Assembly (NCBI GenBank): GCA_028711825.1
Contig: JAQTRM010000046.1
Span: forward strand, 1,809 to 9,596
From: Candidatus Omnitrophota bacterium
GTDB lineage: Bacteria; Omnitrophota; Gorgyraeia; Gygaellales; Profunditerraquicolaceae
Length of the DNA stretch: 7,788 bases
Direction: 5' to 3'
The notes under the pieces are model-generated. The model was not told the DNA's origin and searched no databases. It saw nothing but the letters and a program-made list of their open reading frames with translations. Shown in pieces: positions 5,762 to 7,788 of this stretch (positions within the stretch are counted from its first letter, which is position 1; every line of letters begins with the position of its first letter). A program made the position numbers and the translations under genes.

Positions 5762-6523
5762 TTACAGGTTCTCCAGTATTAAGCGGCCGTTTTTCTGGTC
5801 GACTTTAAAATTAAAATTCTTCAAAAACGACATCCCCAGGAAACCATCCCGGGTACCGGATTCCCCGCCCTGGTCCGGCAGGACCGCCGCTTCCACATTT
5901 TTCGCTTCCGCGCCCTGGAAGCTCACGCTTTCCAGGATCACCTTCCCGGCCTTGACCTTACGGCCGTCGGCCAGAACCATCTCTACCGCGCCTTGAGGGC
6001 CGGAAGTTTTATCTATCCCCAATTCCGAAGCGATCTTGCCGGAGATAGCCACCAAAGAGGCTCCGGTATCCAAAAGAAGCCTGGCCTTAACCTTCTTATT
6101 TAAAACCACCTCCGCCAGGAAATGGCCGTTTTGTTCCTCCAATTTTCCTTGAGCGGGCGCCCGGGCCTGATCTTTTTCAGTTTCTTCCCGCTTTGTATCA
6201 AAAGATTCGTTTTCAATAAGCCATTCCTGCCGGATCTTCTCGGCACTCCCGGCGGAAGACTTGCGGACGCTTTCAACCTGCTCTTTCGGCAGCTTTACCA
6301 TCCCGCAATTCATTTCCAGGCTGAGGCCGGTATCATCTTCTTTGACGATAATACCTTCGATATCGCGGCCGTTCTTAAGATGCACAGTATCCGCTCCGGC
6401 CCGCGGCTGAAAAACAAACAATAAAACCCCCGCAAGAAAAATGTAACGGCGAAAGAATATTTTTAAGTTCAGGCGCCCGTTCAATCTATCCCGGGAAAAT
6501 CCTTGATCGCATCCAGCGAACAT
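5762..6523 (-). CDS. Exported retropepsin-like aspartic protease with N-terminal beta-rich domain
   Basis: 253 residues from ATG 6523. A hydrophobic stretch (about 27-38, [12 protein letters not shown]) followed by QPRAGA-DT is a signal peptide or membrane anchor. Residues 45-90 ([20 protein letters not shown]...[12 protein letters not shown]) look like a small Sm/SH3-like beta-barrel. A charged linker (about 91-130) follows, then a clan AA retropepsin-like domain: [13 protein letters not shown] (149-161, catalytic Asp152 in DTGAS) and [17 protein letters not shown] (226-242). One catalytic Asp per chain implies a working dimer. The target is unknown; a periplasmic location is inferred. Start: ATG 6523 has AAGGA nine bases upstream but overlaps the trpB2 end by 43 bp and gives a long N-terminal region before the hydrophobic stretch. 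A TTG at 6484, overlapping the trpB2 stop by four bases, gives 240 residues and a more ordinary signal peptide but a weaker RBS. I cannot settle this. Confidence 0.88.
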   Translation of the reverse strand: MFAGCDQGFSRDRLNGRLNLKIFFRRYIFLAGVLLFVFQPRAGADTVHLKNGRDIEGIIVKEDDTGLSLEMNCGMVKLPKEQVESVRKSSAGSAEKIRQEWLIENESFDTKREETEKDQARAPAQGKLEEQNGHFLAEVVLNKKVKARLLLDTGASLVAISGKIASELGIDKTSGPQGAVEMVLADGRKVKAGKVILESVSFQGAEAKNVEAAVLPDQGGESGTRDGFLGMSFLKNFNFKVDQKNGRLILENL

Positions 6524-7788
6524 TTTAGTTTATCCTTCGGTAAAGAATATTTCGTAAGCCTGCCGGAAAGGAATTTATCATACCCTGCCAGATCCATCAG
6601 CCCGTGGCCGCTGTAACAAAACAAAATTACCTTCTGCTTTCCTTCCCGCCGGGCCTTTTTAGCCTCATCGATGGCGCAGGCAATCGCATGGGAAGTTTCC
6701 GGCGCCGGGATCGTCCCTTCCGTCCTCGCCCAGAGGATAGCCGACTGGTAACACTTAACCTGGTCAAAAGCGCGCGGGCAGATCAATCCTTCCGCCGCCG
6801 CATGGCTTACCAGAGGAGACATGCCGTGATAACGCAGGCCTCCGGCATGGATCGGCTCAGGAACGAACTTATGCCCAAGCGTATACATCGCCAGCAAAGG
6901 GGTAAGTCCGGCGATATCCCCGAAATCATACGTAAACGGGCCTTTAGTCAAGGTAGGACAAGCGGTAGGTTCAACCGGGATAATCTCGATTTTATCGCCG
7001 TGTATTTTATCACAGATAAAAGGGAAGGCGATCCCCGCGAAATTGCTCCCTCCCCCGGCGCAACCGATAACTATATCCGGCTTTTTTTCACCGGCAAGCT
7101 TCAATTGCTTTTTGGCCTCCAGGCCGATAATCGTCTGGTGCAGCATGACATGGTTTAAGACACTGCCCAGGGAATAACGTGATTTTCCGGTTTTATCGGA
7201 TAACGTATCCTCCACCGCTTCGCTGATGGCAATCCCCAGGCTGCCCGGGGTATGGGGCATTTTCCGCAAAATCCTTCTTCCGACCGCCGTATGCGGGCTG
7301 GGGCTTGCCAGGCATTCACCTCCCCAAAGCTGCATCATAGTTTTACGCATCGGTTTCTGGTCGAAACTAATACGCACCATATAAATCCGGCATTGAAGCT
7401 TGACTAAACTGCAGGCAAAAGCCAAGGCGGAACCCCACTGCCCCGCTCCCGTCTCCGTAGTCAATCTCTTGATGCCGAATTTTTTATTATACCAGGCCTG
7501 TGCTACAGCGGTGTTCGGCTTATGGCTTCCGGCGGGACTGACGCTTTCATCTTTATAATAAATGCGGGCGGGGGTCTTTAAATATTCTTCGAGGGCCAAT
7601 GCCCGGCGCAGCGGGGCGGGCCTCCACAAGGTCAACATCCCCAGAATCTCTTCCGGGATATCGATCCAGCGGCGGATAGAAATTTCCTGCTGGATAATGT
7701 TGGCGGGAAATATCCGCTCCAGCATTTCAGGTTTAACGACTGAACCGTCGGGCGCAAGCGGAGGATATTTTTTCCCGGGGAGGTCCGC
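6481..7788 (-). CDS. trpB2: TrpB2-type tryptophan synthase beta subunit, 5' end cut by window edge
   Basis: PLP enzyme that joins indole and serine to make tryptophan (EC 4.2.1.20), cytoplasmic. The frame stays open through the Met at 7725 to the right edge: [15 protein letters not shown]...[11 protein letters not shown] matches the usual TrpB2 N-terminal region, so that Met is internal and roughly 20-25 residues are missing. Of 435 visible residues, key sites are [11 protein letters not shown] (Schiff-base Lys90), [12 protein letters not shown] (catalytic Glu112), [11 protein letters not shown] (PLP phosphate loop), [26 protein letters not shown] and the C-terminal [28 protein letters not shown] and the long insertions distinguish the TrpB2 group from classical TrpB1 that pairs with TrpA. 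No trpA lies next to it here. It is the first visible gene of the long minus-strand run. Product call is firm. Confidence 0.96.
   Translation of the reverse strand, partial: ADLPGKKYPPLAPDGSVVKPEMLERIFPANIIQQEISIRRWIDIPEEILGMLTLWRPAPLRRALALEEYLKTPARIYYKDESVSPAGSHKPNTAVAQAWYNKKFGIKRLTTETGAGQWGSALAFACSLVKLQCRIYMVRISFDQKPMRKTMMQLWGGECLASPSPHTAVGRRILRKMPHTPGSLGIAISEAVEDTLSDKTGKSRYSLGSVLNHVMLHQTIIGLEAKKQLKLAGEKKPDIVIGCAGGGSNFAGIAFPFICDKIHGDKIEIIPVEPTACPTLTKGPFTYDFGDIAGLTPLLAMYTLGHKFVPEPIHAGGLRYHGMSPLVSHAAAEGLICPRAFDQVKCYQSAILWARTEGTIPAPETSHAIACAIDEAKKARREGKQKVILFCYSGHGLMDLAGYDKFLSGRLTKYSLPKDKLKCSLDAIKDFPGID

Noticed and set aside
6604..7158. A 184-codon plus-strand open frame opposite trpB2
   Set aside because: It is antisense to a highly conserved enzyme; the arginine-rich, low-meaning translation is typical of a reverse-strand shadow.
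7723..7725. Met at 7725 as the start of TrpB2
   Set aside because: The frame continues upstream to the window edge and encodes the expected TrpB2 N-terminal residues, so this Met is internal.

Overview
This window reads as compact bacterial chromosome of roughly balanced base composition. It holds seven protein genes, two of them cut by the window ends. There are no rRNA, tRNA, CRISPR or insertion-sequence features that I can see. The gene content (stand-alone TrpB2, a short Ski2-like helicase, a GPWEQ-type YjbQ protein, a TPR lipoprotein-like secreted protein, a retropepsin-like protein, and palindromic intergenic repeats) is what I would expect from an uncultured Gram-negative lineage such as Omnitrophota. 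That placement is inference only, since no marker gene here is decisive.

Layout. (1) Positions 1-902, minus strand: 5' part of chorismate synthase (aroC), running off the left edge. (2) 903-1023: a gap packed with short AT-rich direct and inverted repeats. (3) 1024-1569, minus: a secreted staphylococcal-nuclease-type nuclease. (4) 1570-1769: a divergent control region in which two sigma70-like promoters overlap. The rightward one would start transcription at or next to the helicase ATG, giving a leaderless mRNA. (5) 1770-3650, plus: a Ski2/Mtr4-like DExH helicase. (6) 3652-3685: a perfect 15-bp palindrome lying between convergent stop codons. (7) 3694-7788, minus: a tightly packed five-gene run. 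In transcription order it is TrpB2 (start beyond the right edge), a retropepsin-like protein, a YjbQ-family protein, a signal-peptide TPR protein, and a macro domain-Nudix fusion. Junctions are a 43-bp overlap, 1 nt, 65 nt and 1 nt.

How the genes fit together. AroC and TrpB2 both belong to aromatic amino acid synthesis (chorismate, then tryptophan), but the divergent helicase locus separates them. The macro-Nudix protein is the most distinctive gene: it joins an ADP-ribose-binding or de-esterifying module to a complete Nudix box of the ADP-ribose pyrophosphatase type. This suggests one polypeptide that releases ADP-ribose and then splits it. Two members of the long minus-strand run appear to be exported proteins. 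I see no mobile element, defence system or toxin-antitoxin pair; most of the window is ordinary housekeeping sequence. The points worth a second look are the fusion gene, the promoter arrangement, the repeats and an RBS-masking hairpin.
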